NCBI GenBank assembly: GCA_040901765.1
Contig: JBBDYG010000091.1
Span: 29,311 to 93,310, forward strand
From: JBBDYG01 sp040901765
GTDB lineage: Bacteria > Planctomycetota > Planctomycetia > Pirellulales > Lacipirellulaceae
Direction of reading: 5' to 3'
DNA length: 64,000 nucleotides
The notes under the pieces were generated by a model. The model saw only the letters and a program-made list of their open reading frames with translations. It was not told where the DNA came from and searched no databases. A program made the position numbers and the translations under genes. This document shows positions 9,339 through 17,967 of the stretch, piece by piece; within the stretch, counting starts at the first letter, position 1; each line of letters begins with the position of its first letter.

Positions 9339-9697
9339 GCGCGACCTCGGGTGTTTGCGGCGTAAGTCGTGACGCGAACGCTTCTTTCTGGAAGTCGCAT
9401 TTCCGCTGCAAACGCGCAACGTGTTTTTGTAAACGTCACAAACGGCAGCGGCGTCGAGACTTCTGGAGCCATCGTCGTCGTCTGCAAGCACCGCGGTGCC
9501 ACGGTGTGGAAGGATTTGTCAAGGACTTTTTTCTGGTACGTCAACCAACGTCGAATCGTCATCAACTCGGCAAAGATGTGCCCCTCGCGTTCCGATTTGG
9601 AAGAAGCCCGATAGCCTCGCGCCTCGTCGTCCCACAAGTAATCAAGGATTGAATCAATCGCTTTATGAATAGGGTCAGGGAGATTCGTAGCGATCAT
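9335..9697 (-). CDS. Small plasmid-type protein, function unknown
   Basis: A 120-aa frame starting at ATG 9697, two bases after the stop of the upstream DUF6573 gene. The first ~65 residues (PDPIHKAIDSILDYLWDDEA then a helix with MTIRRWLTYQKKVL) look like a real helical protein. The last ~50 residues have no such character and cross the likely oriT/promoter area. Function is unknown. The operon position suggests an element maintenance gene. Confidence 0.5.
   Translation of the reverse strand: MIATNLPDPIHKAIDSILDYLWDDEARGYRASSKSEREGHIFAELMTIRRWLTYQKKVLDKSFHTVAPRCLQTTTMAPEVSTPLPFVTFTKTRCAFAAEMRLPERSVRVTTYAANTRGRA
9339..9480. other. Candidate oriT/operon control region
   Basis: The stretch upstream of the RHH-relaxase operon is where MobF plasmids usually carry oriT. 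It holds short inverted repeats, for example ACGT-g-TTT / AAACGT around 9419-9436 and GCGT/ACGC around 9360-9375. Part of it is also read as the low-complexity 3' end of the 9335-9697 frame, so either that gene is shorter in function or the regions overlap. No nic consensus could be fixed. Confidence 0.25.
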
Positions 9698-9699
9698 GG

Positions 9700-10089
9700 T
9701 TAGTCCTCGTAAGGGAGCAAGATGCTGATCACCGGCTCGCCCGAATCGCCTGGGTGGGCAAGGGCTTTCAAGGGGACATCGCGCCAAACTCCCGCTTGCT
9801 CCTTCACGCGTATGATGAAGTCAATGCGGGACCTCTTGCCGGCGTTTCGGGCCGTGGACCGCAAGACCTGGAGTATGTCCCAAGTGCGTCCCTCGATGCT
9901 CTGGTCGCGGCTATCGCGGGGCGGTTCAACCGCCGTGGCCCAAGCTGCGGCAGTGATGGCGGTAGGGGAAATGATTCCTGCTTCCTTAGCTAACGTCGTG
10001 ATGTCGAGAAGGACTCCGTCGGCCAAGGCCTCAGCCCTCGTGTAGCTATAAAGAATGTCTTCGTGTGCGAAAGTTCGTCTACCATTCAT
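9700..10089 (-). CDS. DUF6573-like plasmid protein
   Basis: A 129-aa protein. It matches the pattern I know for DUF6573: an N-terminal DILYSYTRAEALADGVLLDI segment, then a conserved ITAAAWATAV, and a C-terminal strand ending in SILLPYED. The family is common on plasmids and integrative elements; its biochemical role is unknown. The start ATG at 10089 has weak upstream purines. It overlaps nothing, and its stop lies 2 bp from the next gene. Confidence 0.65.
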   Translation of the reverse strand: MNGRRTFAHEDILYSYTRAEALADGVLLDITTLAKEAGIISPTAITAAAWATAVEPPRDSRDQSIEGRTWDILQVLRSTARNAGKRSRIDFIIRVKEQAGVWRDVPLKALAHPGDSGEPVISILLPYED

Positions 10090-10110
10090 GCTTCTTTCCT
10101 TACTTGCTCT

Positions 10111-10130
10111 CCCCTCCCTTCTGGGAGGGG
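10111..10130. repeat. REP-like palindrome
   Basis: CCCCTCCC-TTCT-GGGAGGGG is a perfect 8-bp stem with a 4-nt loop, followed by CCGGGGGTGGG. This resembles the extragenic palindromes scattered in many planctomycete and other bacterial genomes. It sits in the only sizeable gap of the small-gene operon. Confidence 0.5.
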
Positions 10131-10188
10131 CCGGGGGTGGGAGTTGGTGAGGTCGTGCCGCTCACGATTCCTCACCTCCGTGCACCTA

Positions 10189-10536
10189 TCACTTTAGGTC
10201 TTCGAGCATGTGCTCAGCGATGCAATGCCAATCCACCTCAGCCAATGCCGCATGCAACAAATCGGCATACACCGTGGGACCAATCTCCGGGCAGCTGTCT
10301 TCAGTGGCCGCCCGCAATCTGTCGGCTAGTTCACACCTCGCGGCCTCTTCGCGATTCATGCCGTCGTCCCAGAGATAGCGAGAGTCGGTTGCAAATGCTC
10401 TCATCTGTTCTGCCACGCTTCGCCAATGACGATAGCGTGATTCTTCGTTGTCGAGCCACAACGACATGGCCCACGTTTCATAGTTGGGCCAGCCGTTGTA
10501 ACCAACTTGGGACGCTGCCCTGGAACTACTTGTCAT
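10189..10536 (-). CDS. YNGWxNYETW-type small plasmid protein (DUF7249-like)
   Basis: A 115-aa protein. It carries the hallmark start GYNGWPNYETWAMSLWLDNE followed by a helical region and a closing EVDWHCIAEHML segment. This family is frequent on plasmids and phages and has no known activity. The start ATG at 10536 overlaps the end of the upstream gene by 11 bp, indicating coupled translation. Confidence 0.6.
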   Translation of the reverse strand: MTSSSRAASQVGYNGWPNYETWAMSLWLDNEESRYRHWRSVAEQMRAFATDSRYLWDDGMNREEAARCELADRLRAATEDSCPEIGPTVYADLLHAALAEVDWHCIAEHMLEDLK

Positions 10537-10789
10537 TTGGCTCCAGTTCACGCTCACGCTGCTCGATGAAGTTCGCAGCAAGTCGAGCCGCTTCTCTAAC
10601 CAGAGCCAAATCGGCGAGGCCATTGAAGCTGGAAGATTCCTTCCACTCCTCGCTGCTTTTCTCGCGATAAGACCGTGTAATTGTCACGTTCTGAAAGACG
10701 CGACCTTCATCGGTGCTGCTTTCCCACACAGCAACCCGGATTGCTCCTAGCTGCTGCGAATAAACAGGCATGTTTTGTTTCTTGCTCAT
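10526..10789 (-). CDS. Small conserved plasmid protein, paralogue of the 62619-62930 product
   Basis: An 87-aa protein. It has the pattern IRVAVWE ... NVTITRSYR ... EEWKESSSFNGLADL ... AARLAANFI. The protein at 62619-62930 shares the same layout (VAVFEHP ... VKVTRTFRR ... SEWETSEYLGVSDLL). The fold looks like a small beta sheet plus a C-terminal helix; function is unknown. The start at 10789 has GGAG 8-10 nt upstream. First gene of the small-gene operon. Confidence 0.6.
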   Translation of the reverse strand: MSKKQNMPVYSQQLGAIRVAVWESSTDEGRVFQNVTITRSYREKSSEEWKESSSFNGLADLALVREAARLAANFIEQRERELEPNDK

Positions 10790-10883
10790 GGTTCTTTCTC
10801 CTTCTCGTTCTTGTTAGATACCGTCGAAAAAGCAACGCGCTTCATCGACCTGCATCGACAGGATGCCACGGTGTGAGTGTTGA

Positions 10884-12689
10884 TTAGCGCTTTGGCCTTT
10901 GAGTAAGAGTTGAAGTCGAGGGAGTATCCTCAACTGTGAGACGGACGGCGCCTTCCCCGCCGATCGTGACTTGGCAAGGAATGTTCGGGGCATAATCGAG
11001 AAGTGCTAAGCGATAGCCGGTTTGTTGGAGCGAATCCGAAATCGCTCGAAATGCTTCCGCGAGCTTACTTGCTTCTTGAACGTGAAACGTCTTTCCGCCT
11101 GTATCGCTCGCGATGCGTTCGATGACGGATGTGTCTGAATAACCAGCACCTTTCAGGGCAACAAAATAGACTGCGACTTTGGCGACTCTTGCTGCGTTGA
11201 TAATGTCTTCCTCTCTTGGCCCAGGAAGGGAATTCGCGCCATCGGTAAAAACGACCAGCACCCGCGATCCAGGCTTTGTAGAAAGCCCCCGAATCTCCTC
11301 GTGAGCGCTTTGATTGAGCGCTGTGCCGCCCCCTGCCCGAATCACTTGGGAAGCTGCGATCGCGCGATTCTTCTCTTGCGTGAAATCGGCGAGTACATTC
11401 AGTCTGTCACTAAATGAGGAGACTCGAATCGAAGCGTTCGCGGGAAGCCTCGTGATGAATTCAGGAACAGCCGTCTTCGTGGCGCTAATCGGAGCGCCTG
11501 CTGTGGAATCGCTTGTGTCGATCAAGACGAACACAGCGAGTGATTCCGTTCTTGAAAACGGCGAAGCAAGAATTCTTAGCTTTCGCCCACTCTGACCTGC
11601 TGAAAAGTCTTTGCTCACAAGCCCGCCAAGCGGTTTCCCGGAAGCGTCGAGGACTTCGATATCGATTAGCATCATCCCCGGCATCACGGGTGAATCGACC
11701 CTGCGGATTCGTGCCGCTGCTCCTCCCGGAAGGTCTACCGGTTGAACCGCCAGAATCGCGGCTTCGAGTTTTCCAAGGGCATCCTTTGCCGCCCTATCGC
11801 TTTTGCCAGTCTCGCGGATGACGCGAAGGAGCGTGAGACGGGCATTCTTGAGATCCCCGTCAATCACGTTGCCTGAAAGGGAGGCCGCGCTTGAGACGGC
11901 GCTGTCTGTAAGGCGAGCTAAGGCTTGTTGAATTAGATTTGAGCGGCGTTTAAGTTCAGCGGCCTCCGCCTTATGAGTCTGCTCCCTTGCAGCCTGATTC
12001 GCGTCCAGTATTTGCCGTTCTCGTTCTAAGCGAATCCGGCCTTCTTCCGCTTTCTTTGCCCTCGTCTCGCTCGAACTAAACTTCTCTTGCAAGCCACCCA
12101 AGGCATCGCCTTCAAGCAGGCGTTGAAGCGCCTGCTGTGGAAGGTCATCGGGAACTTTGAAGCGGGCTGCGACTTCGATGGCCCTCTTGAGAAGCTGTTC
12201 CCGAGTCTTGCGGTTGGCCGCCTGGGACGCTCTCGTTAAATCGCGGATAGTCCGTTCTGCGAAGCTCACCTCGCATTCGCGCGAGTGAGGACTTTCGAGC
12301 GATTCCAAGAGCAGGTCTGCTGCCGCGCTGAAGTTCCCTGCATTTTCATGGAGCGTTGCATTCTTTTCAGTTTCCTCACGGCTGCAATCGAGAATGGTGC
12401 CAGGAATCCCCGGCGTCCTTTCCGCGACCTGAAAATAAACGTGCATCAGGCCGAACCAGACCGTCGCCGCAACGCCTCCTAGCAGAATTTCACGTAGCAC
12501 GCTTTCACGCCCTCGCGCTCCTTTGATGGGCTTCGTGCGTGTGATCCAAAGAACGACAATAACAGCAAAGCCGATGAGCGCTGCCGCGACGCCCCCAAGC
12601 TTCAACGGATAAGGTTTAGTCCACTCCTCGGCCAAGGAAGCGACAATGGCGATGACGATAGCAGTAGTAAGGCGAGTAAAATAAAGCAT
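10884..12689 (-). CDS. Membrane-anchored von Willebrand A domain protein
   Basis: A 601-aa protein. Three N-terminal hydrophobic segments (about 5-22, 30-50 and 68-90) anchor it. A Lys/Glu/Arg-rich coiled-coil region follows (about 95-270). The C-terminal vWA domain has an intact MIDAS start in LIDTSDSTAG (about residue 390), and TDGAN further on (about 485). vWA domains bind metal and protein partners. It is the last gene of an operon with a tubulin-like and a ParB-like gene, so it may be the membrane partner of that complex. It is separated by 20 bp from the tubulin-like gene. Confidence 0.78.
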   Translation of the reverse strand: MLYFTRLTTAIVIAIVASLAEEWTKPYPLKLGGVAAALIGFAVIVVLWITRTKPIKGARGRESVLREILLGGVAATVWFGLMHVYFQVAERTPGIPGTILDCSREETEKNATLHENAGNFSAAADLLLESLESPHSRECEVSFAERTIRDLTRASQAANRKTREQLLKRAIEVAARFKVPDDLPQQALQRLLEGDALGGLQEKFSSSETRAKKAEEGRIRLERERQILDANQAAREQTHKAEAAELKRRSNLIQQALARLTDSAVSSAASLSGNVIDGDLKNARLTLLRVIRETGKSDRAAKDALGKLEAAILAVQPVDLPGGAAARIRRVDSPVMPGMMLIDIEVLDASGKPLGGLVSKDFSAGQSGRKLRILASPFSRTESLAVFVLIDTSDSTAGAPISATKTAVPEFITRLPANASIRVSSFSDRLNVLADFTQEKNRAIAASQVIRAGGGTALNQSAHEEIRGLSTKPGSRVLVVFTDGANSLPGPREEDIINAARVAKVAVYFVALKGAGYSDTSVIERIASDTGGKTFHVQEASKLAEAFRAISDSLQQTGYRLALLDYAPNIPCQVTIGGEGAVRLTVEDTPSTSTLTQRPKR

Positions 12690-12709
12690 GACTAAAACTC
12701 CTTACGGAT

Positions 12710-14824
12710 TCATGATGGAAGGTGTACGTTTCCCTCAGTGATCTCGATCCCGAGCGAATGAAGCGAGTTGAGTCCCTCGGGAAAGTACAAAAAGAAGCAC
12801 TCTGAATTCACAGCTTCCTTGAGACCAAGGAGGTAAGGTTCGGTGAGAACGTCGCCTAAGCTTCTAACAAGACGCATCGTGAGTGCGACGACATTCACGA
12901 TTACAGGCGACCTGTCGGCAAAGGCGAGAACGGCATCCGGATTAAGCCTTGTCACGGCATCAGTCACGAGCCGTTGATTCTCAGGGGCAAGCGGCGGAAG
13001 CACATGCACAGTCCGCCCTTGGTCAGCACGGCGGCGACCTCCCCAGGCAACGCCGGGAGTGGCGTAGGCGCGCCCCGACCAAATCTCTCTCGCTATTTCT
13101 TCCACTTCCGGCGCTATTGCGCCGCAGATTTTGGCGAGTCCGTCAATAGTCGCGTATTGAACGGAACGCTTAAGTGCGTCAAGGAACGCCGCCGCGCCTT
13201 CGTCTGCCGCCTCCCAAAGTTCCGGAAGTTGTTCGTCGAGAGAATAGAACACGACCTTCGGAGTCTCGTTGCCGAGCGGCGGCCCCGCTACGGCGATGGA
13301 ATCGAGAATCCGAGTAAGTTTCGCATGCAGATAGTCGTAGGCCCGCTTCACCAACGCAGAAGCTTTATCCACGGCCGCTTCCTCCGCATCGATCTCAGTT
13401 AGCTCGTCTGAGAGTTCGCGGATTCTGAGTGCAGTCCGACCGAGGTTCGCATATTTCCGTGCGGTGCTCGTGAACGCGCTTAAGAACGTTTCCTTGAGGC
13501 CCGTCGGATTCAAGCTCCTATGGACCTTTCGGATTTTTGTGATTTCCACGGCAGTCGCCGCTTCCGCCGCTTCCCTTCGCTCTGCGAGTCCGCGTCCCTC
13601 TTCCCGCAATAGTTCAATCAATCGCCTTTGAAGCTGAAGCCTTGAATCTGCCTCTTTGCACGTTTTCGGGGCGCTCGCCCAAACGTCCTGAAAGGAATTG
13701 AGATTAAGTCGCTCACTTGCGCTTCGTCGGGCGAAGACCTGAACCTCGTCGCGATAACTCGGAGCGCAAAGCTCGGATATAACCCGCTCGGCGAGGCGGT
13801 CAGCGGCGCCTTCGGCGATGGTCTCAACAGGCGGGTTATCAAGGCGGACTCGCTGATGCTTTAATTCAAGTGCTTCCCCTGAGCTAGCTTGCGGTTCCCG
13901 GCTCAGCGCGTCTCTAATCGGCGTGCCGTATGTTTCGTTTGCGACGGCTGCAATATCGCGAGAAGGATCAAGCGCGCGGCCAAAGGCGACTTCCCAAGTC
14001 TGGGCGTTTCCAAAACGTCCGTTCAGCGCGTCGTTCGGCTCACGGCGTTGGCTATCTAGCCGCATCCACTCGCAATGTGCCGCCTGTTCGACTTGGGCAA
14101 GATAAGCATCGCGAAGGGCCTCATCCATTCCAAGAACTTCAAACTCAAGGCAACGCATCCTCCTGACTTCGCGATTGTTGCGCTGAGGATCGGTAACGTA
14201 GGCAAGAAGTTCCGTTAAGGCACTTGCTGCATTCTGCCAGGTACGGTCGCCGAGGCCTTCGTAAGTCAGCCCGCCGGTGACAAGAAACTCGACGGAGACG
14301 GGCCCTGAGGTCAAACCGAGAAATTGGCCAGCAATCGCTTTGGCTATGACCCGCGCAGCGCCCGCAAAGGTCCCGCCCGCGATCGACCCAATGAAAATAA
14401 GGCGTATGGATTCCAAGGCGCCGCCGCTCCGAGAACGTGCTTTCGGGAGAAGCGTTCTTCGGACAAATTCCTGAAACTCGTGTGAAGCTACGAGAAGTTC
14501 TCCCGCTGCATGGCCAACTGCGAGCGCTTGACCGAGCCCGCGAGTCGCCTCCATGCCGCCAACATTAGCAAGGTGCTTCCGAAGCTCTACCGGGAGATTG
14601 AGCGTAAGAGTCTGCGCCGTGTGTCCCACGCCAAGTGCGAACAACTGCACGTTCACACTTCTTGCGGCGGAGCCGAGCCTCTTAAGCTCATCGGGCGCGT
14701 CAATAATGAGAACATGCGTGACTTCGGGAAAAAGTACAAGAATAAAGGGCAGCAGTCTCTGCGCGTGGCCCCCTACAAGAATGAGGACTGTCTGCGTCGA
14801 TGAAATACTTTTAAGTGGGACCAT
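12710..14824 (-). CDS. Tubulin-like GTPase-fold protein (Tubulin_2-like)
   Basis: A 704-aa protein. Residues ~143-153 read FIGSIAGGTFAGAA, matching the GSxAGGTGSG signature of prokaryotic tubulin-like proteins, with two Gly positions replaced (F, A). The N-terminus has a Rossmann-like strand-loop (LILVGGHAQRLL) in place of the usual GxGGxG loop, so nucleotide binding may be altered or lost. A long Arg/Glu-rich helical C-terminal half (about 330-620) follows. The start ATG at 14824 has GGAGGGAG upstream. Its operon partners are a vWA and a ParB-like protein. The family assignment rests on one motif and the context and is moderate. Confidence 0.5.
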   Translation of the reverse strand: MVPLKSISSTQTVLILVGGHAQRLLPFILVLFPEVTHVLIIDAPDELKRLGSAARSVNVQLFALGVGHTAQTLTLNLPVELRKHLANVGGMEATRGLGQALAVGHAAGELLVASHEFQEFVRRTLLPKARSRSGGALESIRLIFIGSIAGGTFAGAARVIAKAIAGQFLGLTSGPVSVEFLVTGGLTYEGLGDRTWQNAASALTELLAYVTDPQRNNREVRRMRCLEFEVLGMDEALRDAYLAQVEQAAHCEWMRLDSQRREPNDALNGRFGNAQTWEVAFGRALDPSRDIAAVANETYGTPIRDALSREPQASSGEALELKHQRVRLDNPPVETIAEGAADRLAERVISELCAPSYRDEVQVFARRSASERLNLNSFQDVWASAPKTCKEADSRLQLQRRLIELLREEGRGLAERREAAEAATAVEITKIRKVHRSLNPTGLKETFLSAFTSTARKYANLGRTALRIRELSDELTEIDAEEAAVDKASALVKRAYDYLHAKLTRILDSIAVAGPPLGNETPKVVFYSLDEQLPELWEAADEGAAAFLDALKRSVQYATIDGLAKICGAIAPEVEEIAREIWSGRAYATPGVAWGGRRRADQGRTVHVLPPLAPENQRLVTDAVTRLNPDAVLAFADRSPVIVNVVALTMRLVRSLGDVLTEPYLLGLKEAVNSECFFLYFPEGLNSLHSLGIEITEGNVHLPS

Positions 14825-14875
14825 TGAAACTCCCTCCGTTGCAATGTGGTGTCAGGCACGGCGAGCCATAACGAG

Positions 14876-15829
14876 CTACGCTTCCGATGCCGCAGACGCT
14901 TTTTCATTCTGCGACTTCTCCAATTCCGAAACGGCGTCGCGCAGCTTCGCTAGCGACGGCTGGATAGCCATTCGATTTCTAGCACTGAAGTGTTCGGACT
15001 CAGTGATCTCTTGGATGCGCTTTTCGGCGTTCACCAAAGTCGTCACCGCGCGCTTGAAAGCATTGCGCGCATCTTCAGTCGAGGTTAAAGGCGCTGGTCC
15101 GCGCAGGTTCTGAAGGGCCGCCTTTTTTTTCGCCTCCGGAAGGGGAGAGATTTCAGCAGCTTTCGAGAGACTCAGCTTTTTGTTTTTCACCATCTCGATG
15201 AGGGCAGTGTCTCCGCTCTTGAAAACCGTCAACGCCTGCTTCATGAGATTCGGAGAAATATTGAAGAGCGTGCCGAGAACTTCATTCGTTGGGCCGCGAA
15301 TTTCGGAGTCAAGTTTCACGCCGCCCTTTTGCCGCTCGCGGGCCTGCTCGCTAGCGTGAGGCCCGTAAACGGAAGCGACAATGAGTGCGTATTCCGCGTC
15401 AGTCATCCGGCGACCATCGGTGACAGTCCGGTTCCGATGGAGTACCCACTGTTTCGGGGAGAGGCCGTTCAAGTCGTCGTCACCAAAACGGACGACGAGA
15501 ACCGGCAAACCAAGCTTGACGCAAGCTTTAATTCGGCAGCGTCCGTCGAGCACCCTGTCCTCGTAAAGCGCAACAGGAATTTGTAGCCCGAACTGCTCAA
15601 TGCTTTTTGTCAGGCGTTTGAGGTCGGCGTCGTTGATGGGAAAAAGCGCCGCCGCCTCGTGGTCAGGCAATCGAACTGCCTGCTCGGGCAAAAGCTTGTG
15701 AACAACGCGCCCCTCAAGCTCGTCGTGAGGTTCCGTATCGAGATCGAATTCTTCGCCGTGACCTTGCGACGATTTCTGCCCAAGGGTCGAATCGGGATAA
15801 TAGCCGTTTAAGCGATTATTGTGCTGCAT
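14876..15829 (-). CDS. ParB/sulfiredoxin-fold protein
   Basis: A 317-aa protein. A ParB N-terminal-type domain spans about residues 40-130: ADLKRLTKSIEQFGLQIPVA followed by YEDRVLDGRCRIKA, with the Gly-Arg-Cys-Arg box typical of CTP/ATP-binding ParB folds. A helical HTH-like middle (about 130-215) and an Arg/Lys-rich tail follow. The start ATG at 15829 is preferred over the frame's upstream start because AAAGG lies 6 nt before it. It begins the ParB/tubulin-like/vWA operon, 51 bp from the tubulin-like gene, and is divergent from the XRE gene. It is separate from the real partition module near 25 kb. Confidence 0.72.
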   Translation of the reverse strand: MQHNNRLNGYYPDSTLGQKSSQGHGEEFDLDTEPHDELEGRVVHKLLPEQAVRLPDHEAAALFPINDADLKRLTKSIEQFGLQIPVALYEDRVLDGRCRIKACVKLGLPVLVVRFGDDDLNGLSPKQWVLHRNRTVTDGRRMTDAEYALIVASVYGPHASEQARERQKGGVKLDSEIRGPTNEVLGTLFNISPNLMKQALTVFKSGDTALIEMVKNKKLSLSKAAEISPLPEAKKKAALQNLRGPAPLTSTEDARNAFKRAVTTLVNAEKRIQEITESEHFSARNRMAIQPSLAKLRDAVSELEKSQNEKASAASEA

Positions 15830-16036
15830 GGTTGAACCTTTCGCTTGAAGTCCTAACAAGAGCGACGGCCTTGCAGATCGGTGTCAGCAATTAATAAAAT
15901 GGACGGCGCTACCACCAGATTTTCCCAAAGAAAAAGCAGCCGTCACGGCTCCGCAGTTGGCCGCGTCGGTTCCGTTTTCGGCCACATATGCGGCCGGACT
16001 CGGTTGCTTCTTTCACGCGCGTAGGAGCCGATATCC

Positions 16037-17011
16037 GTGCCAGATGACCACAACGTGTTTCGCAATGGAGAGGCTACCGATGGCGAATTTGCTGTTTCGA
16101 GCAGAAAGGCAGCGAACCTTTCTCAAGAGGAGGCAGCCGTGTGCGCGGGCTTGCCGATCAAGCGTTTGCGCGAAGCTGAGAAACGCAGTGGTCCGCTTGA
16201 CAAAGAAGAGCGAGAACGTCTTGCGAAAGCGTACGGCGTGAGCGACCCTACGCTCTTTATTCGCAAGAAGGGCTTGCCGGAGTCGCTATTGCTCCAAGCC
16301 GGTGGTTTGTGTGGTGAGCCGCCCGTCGAAGAAGAGGGGGATTTTCAAGATTTTGAGTGCAGCACTTCACTAACGGCGAATCGCGTAAACTGCCCCGTCG
16401 CCGTCCTCTGGGGGGACTCCCGATTCCGTTCGTACGTACATGCCAACGTTTGTTTTGCTGAGTCCCCACCGCAAGGCTCTTACCTGCGGATTGCGTTCCG
16501 TAATGGTGCGGGGCCATACCCTACCAGTGTCGGGATTCATCCAAAGCATATGATCGCGAGACGGCTGAGCCGACATCAGCTTGGCTTTCGGTTTCGCGCA
16601 CAGTTGTTGCAGAATGCAAACCCAACTCGCCCATTATGTATTGTTGTCAGGGTGTCGGACGCCGCGCATCGTCAATGGAAATATTACACGAAACGTGCGG
16701 TCCAGCATGTTTTCCCACTTGGCCCGCCCGGTAGCAAGACAGCCATAGTGGAGGAGGACGCCGACGAAGATCGCTGGCGCGTTACGGCCCTTCCGCAGAA
16801 GTCAGCATGGACCCAGATAGAAGTGCGTACCAAAGGCGGTAGCGTTGATCATCAATGGAGTCCGTTCTTGCATGATGAGAGAATAGCAAATCTCGACGTG
16901 ATTACCCGTATTTCCTTGGAAATAGGAACGCATGAAGACACAGAGCGGCCGCGCGGAGGGGAAGGAGTTGTGTTAATCAGCCCGATTGAAATTATGGGGA
17001 CCTCTGTTTGA
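16037..17011 (+). CDS. XRE-type HTH protein with a large unknown C-terminal domain
   Basis: A 324-aa protein. Residues ~20-70 are a helix-turn-helix (RKAANLSQEEAAVCAGLPIK, then LREAEKR and LAKAYGV). The rest (about 110-324) is a beta-rich, Trp/Arg-containing region not recognised. The start is GTG at 16037 with AGGAG about 10 nt upstream. It diverges from the ParB/tubulin-like/vWA operon across a 207-bp gap, so it probably regulates that operon, sensing a ligand through the C-terminal domain. Both roles are inferred. Confidence 0.6.
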   Translation: MPDDHNVFRNGEATDGEFAVSSRKAANLSQEEAAVCAGLPIKRLREAEKRSGPLDKEERERLAKAYGVSDPTLFIRKKGLPESLLLQAGGLCGEPPVEEEGDFQDFECSTSLTANRVNCPVAVLWGDSRFRSYVHANVCFAESPPQGSYLRIAFRNGAGPYPTSVGIHPKHMIARRLSRHQLGFRFRAQLLQNANPTRPLCIVVRVSDAAHRQWKYYTKRAVQHVFPLGPPGSKTAIVEEDADEDRWRVTALPQKSAWTQIEVRTKGGSVDHQWSPFLHDERIANLDVITRISLEIGTHEDTERPRGGEGVVLISPIEIMGTSV

Positions 17012-17043
17012 CTTAGGATTCGCAGCGTAGTATTCAGACGGCT

Positions 17044-17484
17044 GTGGATGTTGATAAGGCAGGCCAAGCCGTAACGCGTGGGGCGACAATTGACCTTTCC
17101 AAGGAGATCTTTGGAGCGGACCTTTGCGAAAAGCTTGTCGAAGTTAGGCAGCGGCTGAATGCTCCGCTTGTCAGATCGCTTGCAACCTACCTGAAGTCCA
17201 TGGAAGGAACGGCTTTCGACGACGCATCCAAGATGCGTGAATTTGCAAAGAACGTGAACTCTCTCTTGCGAGCATTCGACCTAAAACTGATTATTCCATT
17301 CGGAACACACAAAGGGGCTCTTGCCGGACTCGGGATCGCATACTCGTGCGGCTACGCGGGGAAACACGTTTTCGTCTTTAGAACGAACGACCAAAGAGCG
17401 ACTCACGCTACGGATCGATGCCCCCGACTTATACTTCACCGCAGGCCCCCTGAAATGCAGCGCGGTCCAAAGCCCCACTCTTGA
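17044..17484 (+). CDS. Hypothetical protein, possibly truncated
   Basis: A 146-aa frame starting at GTG 17044, 32 bp after the XRE gene. The first ~95 residues are helical and protein-like (LSKEIFGADLCEKLVEVRQR ... EFAKNVNSLLRAFDLKLI). The last ~40 residues are Arg/Pro/His-rich and look like translation of non-coding DNA, suggesting a gene whose 3' end was lost. No family is recognised. Confidence 0.35.
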   Translation: MDVDKAGQAVTRGATIDLSKEIFGADLCEKLVEVRQRLNAPLVRSLATYLKSMEGTAFDDASKMREFAKNVNSLLRAFDLKLIIPFGTHKGALAGLGIAYSCGYAGKHVFVFRTNDQRATHATDRCPRLILHRRPPEMQRGPKPHS

Positions 17485-17967
17485 TTCATAACGGTACTTG
17501 CGGCACTGTCCGCAGAGTCTCGCCAGTCCGTTTTGGTCTTGTGTGGCACTCGCGATGGCTCTGCATCGCAAGTCTTGCCTGGTTAATGGAATCGGAAAAT
17601 TACACAGGGCGATCGCATTATATCCGGACGAGCGTTGCAGGGGCAACGATGTTCGTCCTTTCTTCCCGCGCTGCGTGACCTCGCCCTGCATGTGCCACGC
17701 AACAACAACCGAGTGATTCGCTTCGCTCGAATTCAAGCTCCCGCCGAGGGGAGATGTTCTCCCCACACATTTCTGCTGCCTTCGTCGGCCTGTCATCGTC
17801 GGGGCTCGCCCCGCTGAGGCCGCCAGGCCCTTGGCCCCGGCGAGGACAGGTCGAGGAAGGCGGCGTTACCAGTGCTGCCGCCCGCCGACTGCTCACTCCA
17901 GCCTTTGTTGGTCCGATTCGGAGGGGTCTCGTCCGCCGTTCGGGAAGCGGTTCTCACGCCGCCGAAA
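17485..17967. other. Gene-free stretch
   Basis: About 480 bp without a convincing gene on either strand. The 3' half is very GC-rich (CCCCGGCGAGGACAGG-type sequence) and resembles decayed coding or intergenic repeat sequence. I see no RNA gene or IS end. Confidence 0.4.
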
